Notes under the pieces: generated by a model
Database searches by the model: none
The model's input: only the letters and a program-made list of their open reading frames with translations
Told to the model about the DNA's origin: nothing
In this document: piece after piece, positions 12,060 to 23,504 of the stretch
Layout of the letters: each line of letters begins with the position of its first letter
Numbering within the stretch: position 1 is the first letter of the stretch
Assembly: GCA_009792885.1 (NCBI GenBank)
Contig: WMCF01000175.1
Coordinates: forward strand, 403,963-467,962
Origin: Eremophila alpestris peregrina
Taxonomy: Eukaryota > Chordata > Aves > Passeriformes > Alaudidae
Reading direction: 5' to 3'
DNA: 64,000 nt
Position numbers and translations under genes: made by a program

Positions 12060-12289
12060 GTAAGTACAGCACACCCTCACCTCTGTGGGGAACCTGGTGG
12101 TGTTTTGGATGGGCTGATGGCACCAAGAGCTGCACATCTTGGACAAAGCCACATGTGAGCACCTCCCAGTTCTGAATCAGTGGGCTCTGTCCTCTGGGAT
12201 CCTCCCAGGTGTAGGCTCTGAAGGACTCCTGATTGTTTTACTACAGTTTTACACTTCCAAGTGTTTTAATGGTTTGAAGATGAGTGAGT

Positions 12290-12415
12290 CCATAAGTAGA
12301 ACCATTGAGGCTGGAAGAGACCTCCAGGATTAAATCCAGCCTGTCACCCAGCCCAGAGCACTGAGTGCCACATCCTCTCCTTCCTTGGACTCCTCCAGGG
12401 ATGGGCACTCCACCA
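12290..12415 (-). mobile_element. old CR1 3'-end remnant
   Basis: Diverged antisense CR1: 'agaaccattgaggctggaag' type start, then 'agacctccaggatt', 'tcacccagcccagagcactg' and 'gtgccacatcc'. The pattern differs from the younger 'ggatccctggca' type and resembles an older CR1 subfamily. Ends are approximate. Confidence 0.6.
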
Positions 12416-13489
12416 TTCTATAGACATTTGCTGTTTGTTCCTTACTTTTATGAAAAGCCTCCTTTTTTTTTTAACACAGCAACTCTTGGGAAACATGAAT
12501 TGCTGAGAAACATTTGCCTAATGGCATGTTGGCTTCCAGTGCAGCAACATCATTCTTCCCATGATGTTAAAAAAAAAATAAATGAATCAGTTCAACTGAG
12601 TAAATATCTAATTAACTCTGGACTAAACTTTTCTTTATGTGGAGGTTTCTAAAGCATGAATACACCTGTAAATGATTATTCTCATCTGCTGATACACTGT
12701 GTTAGTGAGGAACAGCAGATTTTGGGAAGTTTTGAAATACAAAAACAAATTCTGCTCTGTCCTGTGGGCTGTTTCAGGGCAGTGAGTGCCTTGTGTTGCG
12801 TGCTCAGTTTTGTTGGTGGAAAAAAGTCTCATGGTTTTGCTATGGGGATTACAGCAATGTGTAATTAATTCCAGTGCCTCCTGTGGCTTTGATTAAAATT
12901 GCCCTGTTAATATTGTTGTGAGACAGTACCTGAACATGTAACAAGAAACAATGGAGCAGCTTGCCAGGCTGTACAGGAGGAGGGAGGGAGGAGCCTCTGC
13001 CAAAACCCCTCTGCCTTAGGGAAGAGCTGTGGAGGTTACAGATTTCTGCAATTACCACTTCTTTCATGGTTTGGATGAGCTGTGCTGTGCTTGTGAGTCT
13101 GAGCTGCTCCAGTGAGGGCTGACCTCTGTGTCCATGGGGGCTGCTGGGGTGGGGTTTGCACAGCAGGATGGGATAGACAGCAGGCTGGCCAAGCACCTGA
13201 GAAGATAAACTAACTATCAAGCTCAGCAGTTGTATGCTGCAATATTTTAATTTCTGTGGAGTTCTCAGTGGTTTTTCAGAATGTGGAGTCAATGGTTTGT
13301 GCTGTGTCTTTAGTTGTGTTGTCAGCTGTGATGGCAGTAATTTAACCAAGGTGATAGGTTCCAATCTGCCTTCCTGGTTGTCATTCTGCTGCTTTGAAGT
13401 CACTGACAGAGCAGAGGCCAGCCTCTGGGGCAGAATGAGGGGGTGACAGAGTTTCACAGCTCTGAGGACTCCAGGGAGATAAGGGCAGA

Positions 13490-13845
13490 AAGAGAAACTT
13501 GTGTGGAGACCTCCCAGCACCTTCCAGGGGCTGCAGGGGCTTTGAGGAAGCTGGAGAGGGACCTTGCAACAGGAGCTGTGCTGATAGGACAGGGGGGAAT
13601 GGCTTGACACTGCCAGAGGGGGAATTTAGGTGAGAAATACAAAATGAATTGTTCCCTGGCAGGGTGGGCAGTGCCTGGCACAGGGTGCCCAGAGCAGCTG
13701 GGGCTGCCCCTGGATCCCTGGCAGCGCCCAAGGCCAGGTTGGAGCAGCCTGGGACAGTGGGAGGTGTCCCTGCCCATGGCAGGGGTGGCACTGGATGGGA
13801 TTTAAGTTCCTTCTAACCGAGACCATGTTGGTGATTCTCTGAACC
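13490..13845 (+). mobile_element. CR1 LINE fragment downstream of exon 6
   Basis: Sense CR1 of about 355 bp, from 'gagaaacttgtgtggagacc' through 'ggcacagggtgcccagagca' and 'ctgcccctggatccctggca' to 'ccttctaaccgagaccatg'. It lacks the 'acattggggctt' piece found in several other copies. Over roughly 150 bp it is near-complementary to the CR1 at 11404-11835. Confidence 0.9.
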
Positions 13846-14510
13846 TGCCAGGAACAGCTTCATCACTGGGCCCTTCAGTGTGGGTGTGGTCAGTAGGACT
13901 TCCACAGCTCTACAGGGCTGTCTCACCTGACCATTTCCAAAGTAACTCCTCCTAAACTGCACCAAAACCCCCTTTTAATGTCAGTGTTACCCCTGCAGAT
14001 TTAACAGTGGAAGTTATGCCATGGCTAGCACTTCTCTGGTGGTTTACAGGGCCAGCTGAGGCTCTGCTGTGCTGGTTGGTTTTCAGTATTAATGTTCAGT
14101 TTTGGCCTTGTTTTTGCTTGTTTGTGTGAGAGCTGAGTCAGTTTGTGCTGACATGACCAGGAGGTGAGAGAGAATAAAACCTCTCACTTCGGTCTATGTA
14201 ATAGAGAGGAGAGGCAAAATGCAAGGAACAGCCAAGTAGTTGTCACACTTTAGTCTTTATATTAAAAAGAAACAACGTTTTAGGAACTCCCTGGTGGCCT
14301 GAAAGCATTGCCATGAAGGACAGAAATCTCTGAGGTTGTTTCCAGTAGCATGTGGCAAAGTTTGATCCCCTGTGGTGTTAAAACCTTTAACAGAAATCGA
14401 GTTCCCTTTGAAAATATCGCAGCTCACGCTTTTGTTTCTGCTACCAGCGTTGTGCTTTTTGACACTTTTGAGGCTTTTCTCACCCAGTGACACTCTGTTT
14501 TGTCACACAG

Positions 14511-14677
14511 ATCCTCAGTTTGTGGTGTACCAGCTCAAGGTAAAGATATTCACCTCCCCTTCAGGACCCTCACGACGTGAAGACAAGTACATGTACTTTG
14601 AATTCCCTCAGCCTTTGCCGGTTTGCGGTGATATCAAAGTGGAATTTTTCCACAAACAGAACAAGATGTTGAAAAAG
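14511..14677 (+). CDS. PTEN: PTEN exon 7 (residues 212-267, C2 domain)
   Basis: A 167-nt exon, equal to human exon 7, encoding NPQFVVYQLKVKIF through FFHKQNKMLKK. It belongs to the C2 domain (about 186-351), which docks PTEN on acidic membranes. The membrane-facing KQNKMLKK (CBR3 loop, residues 260-267) is fully conserved. Differences from human include Cys218 to Tyr, Tyr225 to Phe, Ser226 to Thr, Asn228 to Pro, Thr232 to Ser and Phe238 to Tyr, all in the first C2 strands and the loop at 226-238. The acceptor is tgtcacacag. The donor, AAAAAG then GTTGGT, is weak, lacking the usual purine-A-G at +3 to +5; human exon 7 also has a non-consensus GTTTGT there. Confidence 0.98.
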
Positions 14678-17600
14678 GTTGGTTTCTTTGCTTTTTCTTG
14701 CAGAACATTGTCAAGCCAGCCCCTGATGCTGGGGGTTGGGGCGTTGGTTATTTTTCCAGGGATGTGGAATCACAATTCTTTGATGTCTGGTTTTCCCAAG
14801 GAGCCAGTGGACCACAAAATGAAAGCTGGATGTTTGGGGGAGTTGGGGAGATGAAGTATAAAGGTTGGATAAAAATTATCCTGGGTCTGTATTGCAGTAG
14901 TTTGGGTAGTAGTGAGTAATCTAATTGAGGAAGAAACATTCACCTTCTAAAAATAGACTTGCATACTGAGCAAGTTAACTCCAGCTGTTTTCTCCACGAA
15001 ATTTTCCTGAGGTTTGAGCAGGCACAGAAGATCCTGTCTGTGCTGTTGGCTGATTTGTACCCATCTGTCAAATTTAGCTGAATTTCTGAGATAATTGAGT
15101 TCCCACGCACTCTGTAAAAGTATCTCTGCAATCTCCTCCACCACCTCTCTGTTCCCAGCTGCAGTGCCTTGACATGAGAGGTTTAGAGAATTCCCTCAGA
15201 GCTCAGGAGTTTATTGGGGTCTCAGTTGTGGAAAAAAAATAAAATTAATGTTGGGACTTGCTTTGAAACCAAAGTCAGCCAGTTCTTAAAGCTGAAACCC
15301 TGAGTTTCTTTAGTTCTGGTGCTTGTGGAGCCACTTTGGATCTACCAGAGTGAAAGGTGAGGATGAGACTGTGCTGATTAAAGGCTGCCTTGGTATTTGC
15401 TGCTTAAAACTCATCAGTAGTTACTCCCTGTTGAATGGAGGTTAGAAAACTTACAGAGCATTCAGTGAGTGAATTCATAAAAGTAAGAAATGCTGCAGTG
15501 GATCAGGAGACAAAGAAGTGTTGGGGTAACATCACTTCCAGCTGTGCACACAGGCTGTACCTGCCAGCTGTGTGTGAATGCACATGCACACACATGTTGT
15601 GTGGCCTTGCTTGTGTGAACACGTTTAATTCATGTGCTGGATTCTGCAGAGGTTCCTGGACACTTCCTTAGTGGGCCTGTTTTCCTCCTTGCCTGTTTGA
15701 TGAGATGTTTCAGTCAGTCAGTGGAGGTATGTGCAGCACAGAGACTGTCAAAGCATTTGAAAAGTAGAAATCCTGCTTCCAAGCTGAGATTATTGAAATG
15801 CAGCAGTTTGGAGAAGAGGCTTTTAAAGGAACACCCAGATGAGTACTGTGGGACAAACAGGAGGGATGCAAAACCCCCAGGGCCCTGCTTTATCTCCTCT
15901 CTCCTGTCTGGGCTGTGAGTTTGTTGTTCCTTTGCCATCTCCAGTGGCACGTGGATTGCAGACAGAGCTGATGGGAAGTGCTCTGCTGAAATCCCTGAAA
16001 TACCAGTGTGCAGGTCAGCTGCTGGATCCTGGCTCTGTGGCCCCAGGAACAAACTCCTTTATTTGTTCTATCCCTGGAGAGAGCACTGAGATCCAGAGAG
16101 TCAGCACAGTGAGAGCACACACAGTTTCTGCAGCATGAATTGGGTTTTCAGGAGTGTGGAGAGGGGCAGAATCACAGCAGCAGGATTGCTGTGCTGGAGT
16201 TTCAGTTCAGAGTGTCAGATTGTGCTTTCATTTCTTGACAATCTTTAGTTTCTGAGTAACTGGTTGATTTTTTTTGTCTATTCTTATCAAATACCTGATC
16301 TATTTGGGTTCTGTGGATTGCAGATAGTGCAGAGGTGCTCAGTTTCTCAGTGGTTTTGGCCTGACAGAGCCAAAGAAATGGTGAAGGTGGTTCTTTTCTC
16401 ATCTGCAAACTTTTCTGAGATGGAAACTGCCCCTTCATCAGCCAGTCAAAAGAACACCTTGATAATCTCTGTGAAATATCTGTTGAATCAAGTGTCTTAG
16501 TGCCTCAGCTTTCAGTATGAATGGAGGACAGAGGGAAATGGGTGTGAGATGTTCCATGGTTCTGGTGAGATCACCTCTCTCAGCTCTGCTGCAAACACAG
16601 GAGCTGATCCTTCCACATGCTCCTTGGACAGGTTCTTGCATAAAGTGACTAAGGCAAGAGGGGAATATTGGTGCCAACAGAACCCACCTTGGCTCAAACT
16701 GAGCACATTTCTCTGTCCAGGTGTTTCACATCTGTGCCTGTTCCTTTTCTACATCAGCTGCCTGCACAGTTTTACCCAAAACCCCAAAAGCAAAGACTTG
16801 TGTTTTAAAGATCCCTGTATGTAATGATCACCTGATTCTTGAGGAACAGCAGCATTAGGAGTAACAGCATCTTATCTTGCAGAGATTCTGGTTTATTAAC
16901 CAGGTTTATGAAAAGTGGAGTTAGAAGTCTGTTGCCTCTTGTTCTCCCCAGGTTTTCTGTTAGCAGATTATAGGCAGCTAAACAAGTCTTAAAGACATCA
17001 CATACTGACCAAGTCTGCATTTTAACTTTAGCATCATAAAAAAACCTAATGAGATCAATTAAAAGTGTAATTGCTGATCCATTCTGAGCCTCAGGCTGGA
17101 GAATGGCTGTGTCTCATCTCTGGAGATGAAGAAAACTTCTTTGCCCTGGCTCTGGTTTGGTGTTTGGTGATCTCAGCTGAAGTGCCCCAGATTCCCTCAC
17201 CTGTCCCTGCTCCCAGATTTCCCAGTCCTTTGAAGAACAGCATTATCTGCAGAGCTCACTGCAGGGAGAGCCCTCCTCAGTTTTGCTCAGGCTCATTTTG
17301 GATAAAATTACTACCCATAAACCAGACCAAAGCTGAATGACCAAATGCCTTCAAACACTTGACATTGCAGAGTCAGTGTGAGATTTAAAGCAGCCACATG
17401 TCCTTTCTTTTAATGACAAAAGCTAATTTATGCAAATCCAGTGGCTTTTGGGAGCTCACCTCAGGCACAGGATCATTGCTGCCATTGGTATTGGTACAGG
17501 GCTGCCAGCCTTGGAAAACTTTCATCCCTTCCATAGTTTCTGCCACCTGGCATCAGTTAGGAAGTCCCCAGCTCTTGGTCTTTTCTTGTCTAATCAAGTT

Positions 17601-20600
17601 GTTTACTTTATTCTCAGCCTATTTCTTCAGTGAGCTGCAGCTACTTCCTTTCAAGAGTGAAATGCATGCCCACATGAGAACAGAATGGCTTGAGGCTCCA
17701 GTGCTGTGACTGTGTATGAATTTCTGGTGGTAGAAGTTAGTAACTTGGGGGATTTTTTCTTTGAGCGTGGCTTTTTGTTGTAGCCTGACTGTTCTTCCAT
17801 CTCAGACTGCTCTGTAGTCACTCTAGTTTTGCTTCCATGGATCTCTGCAAAGCCTTTTTCTTCCAGTTATTGATGTTGACATGATAATCTGAAAGTATTT
17901 CAGAGTATCCTTAGCTCACTCAGTTCAATGGGAGTCTGTTTAAAAATAATACAGAAATCTCCTCATCTGCCTGCCTCCAGAGCCTGGGGGTGAAGGAGAC
18001 CTTTTTTTTTGGGAGTCCTCCCAGTCCAGATGAGAGGGAAATGTTGCTGTGGGTTTTATTTGTGAAGTCAGTGGTGTTTTATCCCCAGACTCCAGCGTGG
18101 GAGGGCTGACAGCATTGTTTGAGCAGTTGCATTTCATCTCTCAAGTCTAGAGATAAGTTCTGCTGCAGAGTTCAACAAGACTTTGGGCAGTTGCTGTTAA
18201 GCAAACGCTGAGGAATGAACTCTGCAAATGTCAGAAGACTCAGTGTTGATCAGAAAATGGTACAGGAAGTTCCATCAGGCAGGCCCAGGGAACAGGCTGA
18301 ACCGTGATCTCCGTTCTTGGAGAGCATCTCCAAAGCCTCAGCACTGCTGCAGAGTGCCTGGGAGTGCCTGGAGATCTCTCTGCAAAAGTTAAACTCTCAG
18401 GAGGACATGGGAACTCCTGATTGATGCCTTAAATCCTGGATTTGGATCCCAGTCTGCAGCCAGGGACCAGCTCTGGAGTGGAGAATGTTTTGCTGTCAGT
18501 CTGAGATATTGCACGAGGTGGGGACAAGCACTGTTTGTCACAACTGTGGGATTAAATCAGCCTCTGTCTCATCTGATACTGCACTGGAGATTTATGGCAC
18601 AGATTTGGTTATGAGAAGAAGTACATCTGTGGTTTATTTTTTTTTTTTAAGACAGATGTCTGTGATGTAACTGGAAGTGAAGCAAAACACATTGAAAAAC
18701 AGTCTCTAATACTTTTTTTTTTTTTCAGAAGTCTATTCATTAACTTGTGTTATGTGAGCACTTGGTCTGGTATTTTGATTTGCTATATAAAGCCTGAGTT
18801 CAGTTCATGCCTTGATTTTTAAAATTCCTATCTTTGGCCCATATTACATCATCTTTCTTCCTTGTCTCCCATGAAATATCTCGGGTCCTGGTGCTTTAGC
18901 TGAATCCTCACTTTGAATAATGGATTTGCTCCTCAGTGAAAACAGTGACACACTTATCAGCCTTAAGAGCTAATTCCAATAAACATGACCAAGTCTCCCC
19001 TCAGTTTGAGTGGCCGTGCCATGTTCCAGGAGCCATGAACTCAGTTTATTAGGCTAATGAAGTTGTGTAGTGGCAAGGAAAGGAAAACAACTTTAAAAAG
19101 CTTTAAAAAGCTGGAGGGAGATAAAAGGAGAAATGACCAGCTCAGCTGAGCTGTATTGTTTAGTTTGAGTCTCTGAAGACCTCTGCAAATCTATCCCAAG
19201 GAGCACAGATGAAAAGCTGTCTAGTGAGAGGTTTGTTGTCTGTCAGTGAGTCCCCCCAACCCCTAAAGTGCCAACTGAAGCCCTCCTGGTTCTCCCCTCA
19301 TGGAGCTGAAGGTGAGGCACCACAAAGCTGTGCTTTCTGCTTCTGCTGGCATCGATTCCCTTCCAATGGCCTCTTTCCCCCCCCCTCCCTGGGGGTGACA
19401 CTGGGGACCAGCACCAGAGGGGTTGAGCACCAAAGCTGCTGCTTGTCTCTCTTGTGACCTGAGCAGGAATAAACATCTCACCTCCTTGGAGTCCATTCTG
19501 AGGGCCTCATTGTGTGGGTGAGGAGGAACCTGGATCAGGGTTGCCTTCACAGGGGTTTTGTCTGCTGCCTCTTCCTCTGGGAGAGAGACATCAGCAAAGG
19601 AAACCCAGGATATTCATCCTCAACTTCCACACCCAGGCAGGGCATTTCTAAGGCTGTTCTTGGGGAAAAGGAGGGTGTGAAATGTATGAGCAGGGCCTGG
19701 CAGGGACCTGCTAACTGCTGGATGGGCTCCAACAAGGCTTCTCCAGAGGTGGGATGGCTTGAAGGGACTCAGTGGCAGTGGGGAACATCTGTTAGCCCCC
19801 CCAAACAACTCATTTGCTAGATGAGCTTGATTCCCAAAATGCTGGAGAGAGATTTGTGGTAAAGTGGGGAACTCAACCACCAGGAGTATTTCCTGGCTGG
19901 ATTTTTAACTTCTGTCTTGGGCTCTCTCAGGTGCTTACAAAAAATGCAGACAAGCTGGAAGTGGTTTTGTAGGCTTTACCTAAAATTCTGAAAATCAGTC
20001 TGCTGACCTTTGGTGGAGAGAAGAACTGTGAATTCCCATATCTTGTTTGAATAAATGTCTGAGGAGGATGAGTGTGAGTTAAGAAGTAGTCCAGCTCTTC
20101 CCTGCCTGCTTTCATTGGCTCAGGAAAATGCTGTGGTATTTTGCTGGTGCCAAACTGCCTTCAGCAGGAGGCCTGCTCATGTCACACACACTGGAACCAC
20201 TTCTGTTCCACCTCTGATTCCCCCCAGCTTCTTTACCAGCAGAGATGAATGGGAAGATAGGGCAGGACATGGATTTTTCCAGTAAGACACTGGAATTAGA
20301 TCTCCTTGGTAAACCAAAATATGTGAGTTAGCTCAGAAGGAGTGAGTTTGTGTTCTGCTCCTGTGCAATACCAAGGAATGTTAGGTTCTGGAATTGCTTT
20401 GGCAGCAGTGCAAGAATACTGACCATTGTGGGAAGAACTGGCCATTTGCATCTTGGATCTTGGGCCTGAAGAGCCACAAACAGGAGATTCCATGTGTAAA
20501 GAGCAGGTGGATGTAGCTCAGTGTCAGCTGGAGAGGGTTTGGTGTGAGATCAGGACCAAGCTGACCTAGGAAACATCAGCCCTGGGCTGGCAGCAAGCTG

Positions 20601-21348
20601 CTTCTCCAGAGCCTTCAGGATCTCTGGAACAGAGATGTCCTGCCTCTTGGTACAGTGGAGAATCCAACTGCTCATGGTTGTGTGTCAAGTTCTGCTTCAG
20701 CTGAACATCCTTCAGCTCTCACTGCCTTGGCTTCTCCCTAAAAACCTCTGCAGAGTGGCAGGAGAGCAGGCACTGGCTGTGCCTTCCTCTGAGTGCAGCT
20801 CAGCAAAGGTGTGGCTGGGTGAGAGCATCTCAGCAGAGCACCCAGGAATCCTGCACTGCACTAGTGGCCTTGTGGTTTTGCTCAGTTGTAGCTATTTTTG
20901 TATAAAAATAAGAAAAGCTTCCTGTCACAGGGGAGATTCAGTATTGCTCACCTCAGCTGGTTCTCACAGGTTGTCTTTTGGGTTTAGGGGTTGCTTGAGC
21001 AAAAAAAAAAATCTATTCATGCCTTGTGATTGAAAGTTTTAGTTGATTGAACTTATTATCATCTGCTTTTACTGCAGGTATTTTAGTTCTAAGCCCAGCT
21101 CTCCATGAGTGACTTCTAAAAGCTTAATTGGCTCAAATTGAGCTTGATGAATGCAGATTTTTGTGTGTTGTCCAGGAGATGTGGTGGAAATGTCTTTGCA
21201 TGCAATGTAACAAATGCCATTCTGTTGTCCAAGCAAGTTTTGCCTGATCTGACAGATCTGTTTTTGAGCAGATGCTGATAGCAGTCTCATTAACGTGCCA
21301 TGAGAGAATACTAAAGCAAGCTTGTTTTCTGTCTTCTTCCTCCCCCAG
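14678..21348 (+). other. PTEN: PTEN intron 7
   Basis: At 6.7 kb this is the longest complete intron here. No CR1 copy is recognised in it, unlike introns 5, 6 and 8. It has short T runs near 18630-18730 and an 11-bp tandem duplication (agctttaaaaagctttaaaaagc) near 19090. A perfect octamer, ATGCAAAT, lies at 17430-17437. Several open frames exist on both strands but none resembles a known protein. Confidence 0.88.
17430..17437 (+). promoter_or_regulatory. octamer motif ATGCAAAT in intron 7
   Basis: A perfect POU-factor octamer in an AT-rich setting (aatttatgcaaatcc). A single 8-mer is expected by chance about once per 30-60 kb on both strands, so function is unproven. It is recorded because intron 7 is otherwise featureless here. 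Confidence 0.25.
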
Positions 21349-21573
21349 GACAAAATGTTTCACTTTTGGGTAAATACATTCTTCATAGGACTGGATGAAA
21401 ATTCAGACAAAGTAGAAAATGGAAGTCTAGTTGCAGATCAGGAACTTGATGGTATTTTCAGTACAGAGCGCTCAGATAATGATAAGGAATATTTAATCCT
21501 TACATTAACAAAAAACGATCTAGACAAAGCAAATAAAGACAAAGCCAACAGATATTTCTCTCCAAACTTCAAG
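21349..21573 (+). CDS. PTEN: PTEN exon 8 (residues 268-342, C2 domain)
   Basis: A 225-nt exon (75 codons, exactly as in human) encoding DKMFHFWVNTFF at the start and ANRYFSPNFK at the end, both highly conserved. The middle, human residues 281-312, is the flexible C2 loop left out of the crystallised human protein, and here it diverges. Human IPGPEETSEKV corresponds to IGLDENSDKV, one residue shorter, and human GSLCDQE corresponds to GSLVADQE, one residue longer, so total length and frame are kept. Cys296 and Cys304 of human are not present, but the Lys289 equivalent, a ubiquitylation site in human, is kept (DKVENGS). The acceptor is tcctcccccag and the donor GTCAGT. Confidence 0.98.
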
Positions 21574-22845
21574 GTCAGTATATTTTTATGTGTGAACAAA
21601 GCTGAAAAGCTGCATGATTTGTTTGTCTTGCCTTTTGGAGGGACCATGTGAAAGTGCTGTTGTAGAAGCTGAGTTCATGTGTTGATGTTGCCATCACTTA
21701 GCAAAGCCTTGAGCTTTGTACTTTTGTCTGCTTTTTGGGGAGCTGCTGGGTATTGAGAGGCTGGGGTTGAAGTCTTCAGGGTTTTTATGGAAGCCATCAG
21801 AGGTGTGGGAGAGCTGGTGGCCAGGTGGCACCTTCCCTGCTCCAGCTGCACTGAGTTCTGGGCTGGGCACACTGAGCTCCTTTGCTGCAGTGCCTGTCCC
21901 ATGGGAAGCAGAGGGGCCACGAGCAGGATTTGGGGTCTGGAGCTTCTCTCTGGTGAGGAGAGGCTGCAGGAGCTGGGCCTGGTCAGTCTGGAGAAGGGAA
22001 GGCTGAGGAGGGGAATCCCATCAATCCACACAGACATCACCAGGGGATGCCAGAGGAGTGTGCCAGGCTCTGTTCAGTGACAGAATGAGGAGCAAAGGCT
22101 ACAAACTAAAACACAAATTCCACCTCAACACGAGGAAGAACTTCTTTCCATGAGGGTGGCAGAGCCCTGGAACAGCATCCTGTGCTGGGAGGGTGTGGTG
22201 TCCCCCTCTCTGGAGACATTCCAAGTCCACCTGGAAGTGCTCCTGTGCCTGGGCAGGGGGTTGCACTGGATCATCTCCAGCTCTCTCCAACCCCAGCTGT
22301 CCTGTGCTTCTGGGAATACCTTACCCTGGCAGTTCAGCTTTGGGGAATGTGAGCCATGGCCAGCAGGGTTTTAAACATGCAGAAGGCAGTGGTAAGAATT
22401 GCAGCATTTTCTAACTTGCACGTAAAAGATCAGCCAGTGCTCATTTGAAGGTAATGGTCATGGCTGCTTGGAGTATTGCTTGGATCAGCCTTCCCACACA
22501 CAAGTCACCCCTTAGAGAGTGTTCTGTTCACTCCTGTGCACTCCTGGTGCTCTGGGACTTGTGGAAGGCAGTGGAGTGGTGGCATGGCCTGCTGTGCTGG
22601 GGTGTCCTGCTGCTGCAGCTCAGGAGCACCTGGGCTCTCAGCCAGACACAATTCCTGCAGCTGGGCTGGAAAATCCTGCTGCTTTGCCAGGGGAGGTGGT
22701 GAGAGGCTGGCAAACCTCTCTCTGGGGAGGGGAGCACGGTGTGACTCAGGGTAGCAGAGGATCTGTGCTGGTAAAATGTGCTTTGTTGCCTGTGCTCAGG
22801 TGAATTTGGGGTTCCCTTTTTAAATGTTGTGTTTTCCTTCCCCAG
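21574..22845 (+). other. PTEN: PTEN intron 8
   Basis: The shortest complete intron here, at 1.27 kb. About a third is a + strand CR1 of a second subfamily (about 21934-22318). The rest is GC-rich near 22540-22740 and holds no recognisable exon. It ends with gttttccttccccag. Confidence 0.9.
21934..22318 (+). mobile_element. CR1 LINE fragment of a second subfamily in intron 8
   Basis: Sense CR1 whose body differs from the 'ggatccctggca' type. It has 'ggtctggagcttctctctgg', 'gaggagaggctgcaggagct', 'aacacgaggaagaacttctt', 'ggagacattccaagtccacc' and a terminal 'ggttgcactggatcatctcc'. This matches the general consensus order of avian CR1 3' ends. It is 5'-truncated. Confidence 0.85.
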
Positions 22846-23031
22846 GTGAAGCTATTTTTCACAAAAACAGTAGAAGAGCCATCAAACCCAGAGGCTAGCA
22901 GTTCAACTTCTGTAACACCAGATGTTAGTGACAATGAACCTGATCATTATAGATACTCTGACACCACTGACTCTGATCCAGAGAATGAACCTTTTGATGA
23001 AGATCAGCATACGCAGATTACAAAAGTCTGA
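22846..23031 (+). CDS. PTEN: PTEN exon 9, coding part (residues 343-403) and stop
   Basis: 186 nt including TGA at 23029-23031, as in human. It encodes VKLFFTKTVEEPSNPEAS and on to QHTQITKV. It completes the C2 domain (to about 351) and the acidic C-terminal tail. The tail keeps the regulatory phosphorylation cluster (YSDTTDSDPE, covering Ser380, Thr382, Thr383 and Ser385), whose phosphorylation closes the protein and takes it off membranes, and the C-terminal ITKV PDZ-binding motif. The only visible change from human is Tyr346 to Phe. The acceptor is ttccttccccag. The exon continues without a break into the 3' UTR. Confidence 0.98.
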   Translation: MKLFFTKTVEEPSNPEASSSTSVTPDVSDNEPDHYRYSDTTDSDPENEPFDEDQHTQITKV

Positions 23032-23277
23032 ATATTTTTTTTATCAGAGATAAGAAAAAAAACCATACAAAAAAAAAAAAACCAACCATGAAGAGAGACA
23101 AACTTGAATAAACTGAATAAACAAAAAGGACCTTTCTAAATGGCAAAAGGACATAGTGTCAGATTACCAATTATAGGAACAATTCTTACCTGACCAATCT
23201 CGTTTTGCCCTATAAATCTACAGGGTTTGACACTTGTCCAGTCGGGGGGGGAAAAGAAAGGTTACGTAGCTCTTATA

Positions 23278-23285
23278 TGTATATA
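23278..23285 (+). promoter_or_regulatory. PTEN: Pumilio recognition element TGTATATA
   Basis: A perfect TGTATATA in the first conserved UTR block, followed by the conserved 'cctttttgtgtcaaa'. PUF proteins bind UGUANAUA and usually lower mRNA stability. The human UTR has the same motif at the equivalent place. Confidence 0.6.
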
Positions 23286-23335
23286 CCTTTTTGTGTCAAA
23301 GGACATTAAAACTTCAATTAGGAACTATAAACATG

Positions 23336-23342
23336 GCACTTT
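23336..23342 (+). promoter_or_regulatory. PTEN: miR-17/20/93/106 seed match GCACTTT
   Basis: A 7-mer match to positions 2-8 of the AAAGUGC-seed family, in the conserved context 'atggcactttccc'. The miR-17~92 cluster is a well-known repressor of PTEN in mammals. Confidence 0.6.
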
Positions 23343-23504
23343 CCCATTTTATTCCAGTTTTATAAAAGTGGAGACAGACCTAATGTGTATGCGTAGGAAT
23401 TTTTCCTTTTGTGTTCTGTCACCAAACGAAGTTTCAAAAACCGAGAAAAAAAAACAACAAAAAAACAAAAAAAAATTTCAACAGGTTCACATCCTGCCCC
23501 TTTT

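Larger units (their letters stand above)
12060..14510 (+). other. PTEN: PTEN intron 6
   Basis: A 2.45-kb intron with an old - strand CR1 remnant (about 12290-12415) and a better-preserved + strand CR1 (about 13490-13845). A 253-residue open frame on the minus strand at 12849-13610 largely overlaps the + strand CR1 and shows no protein family, so it is not called. No additional exon is recognised. Confidence 0.9.

Noticed and set aside
12849..13610. 253-residue minus-strand frame in intron 6
   Set aside because: About half overlaps the + strand CR1, and the remainder shows no protein family. It is antisense to an intron.
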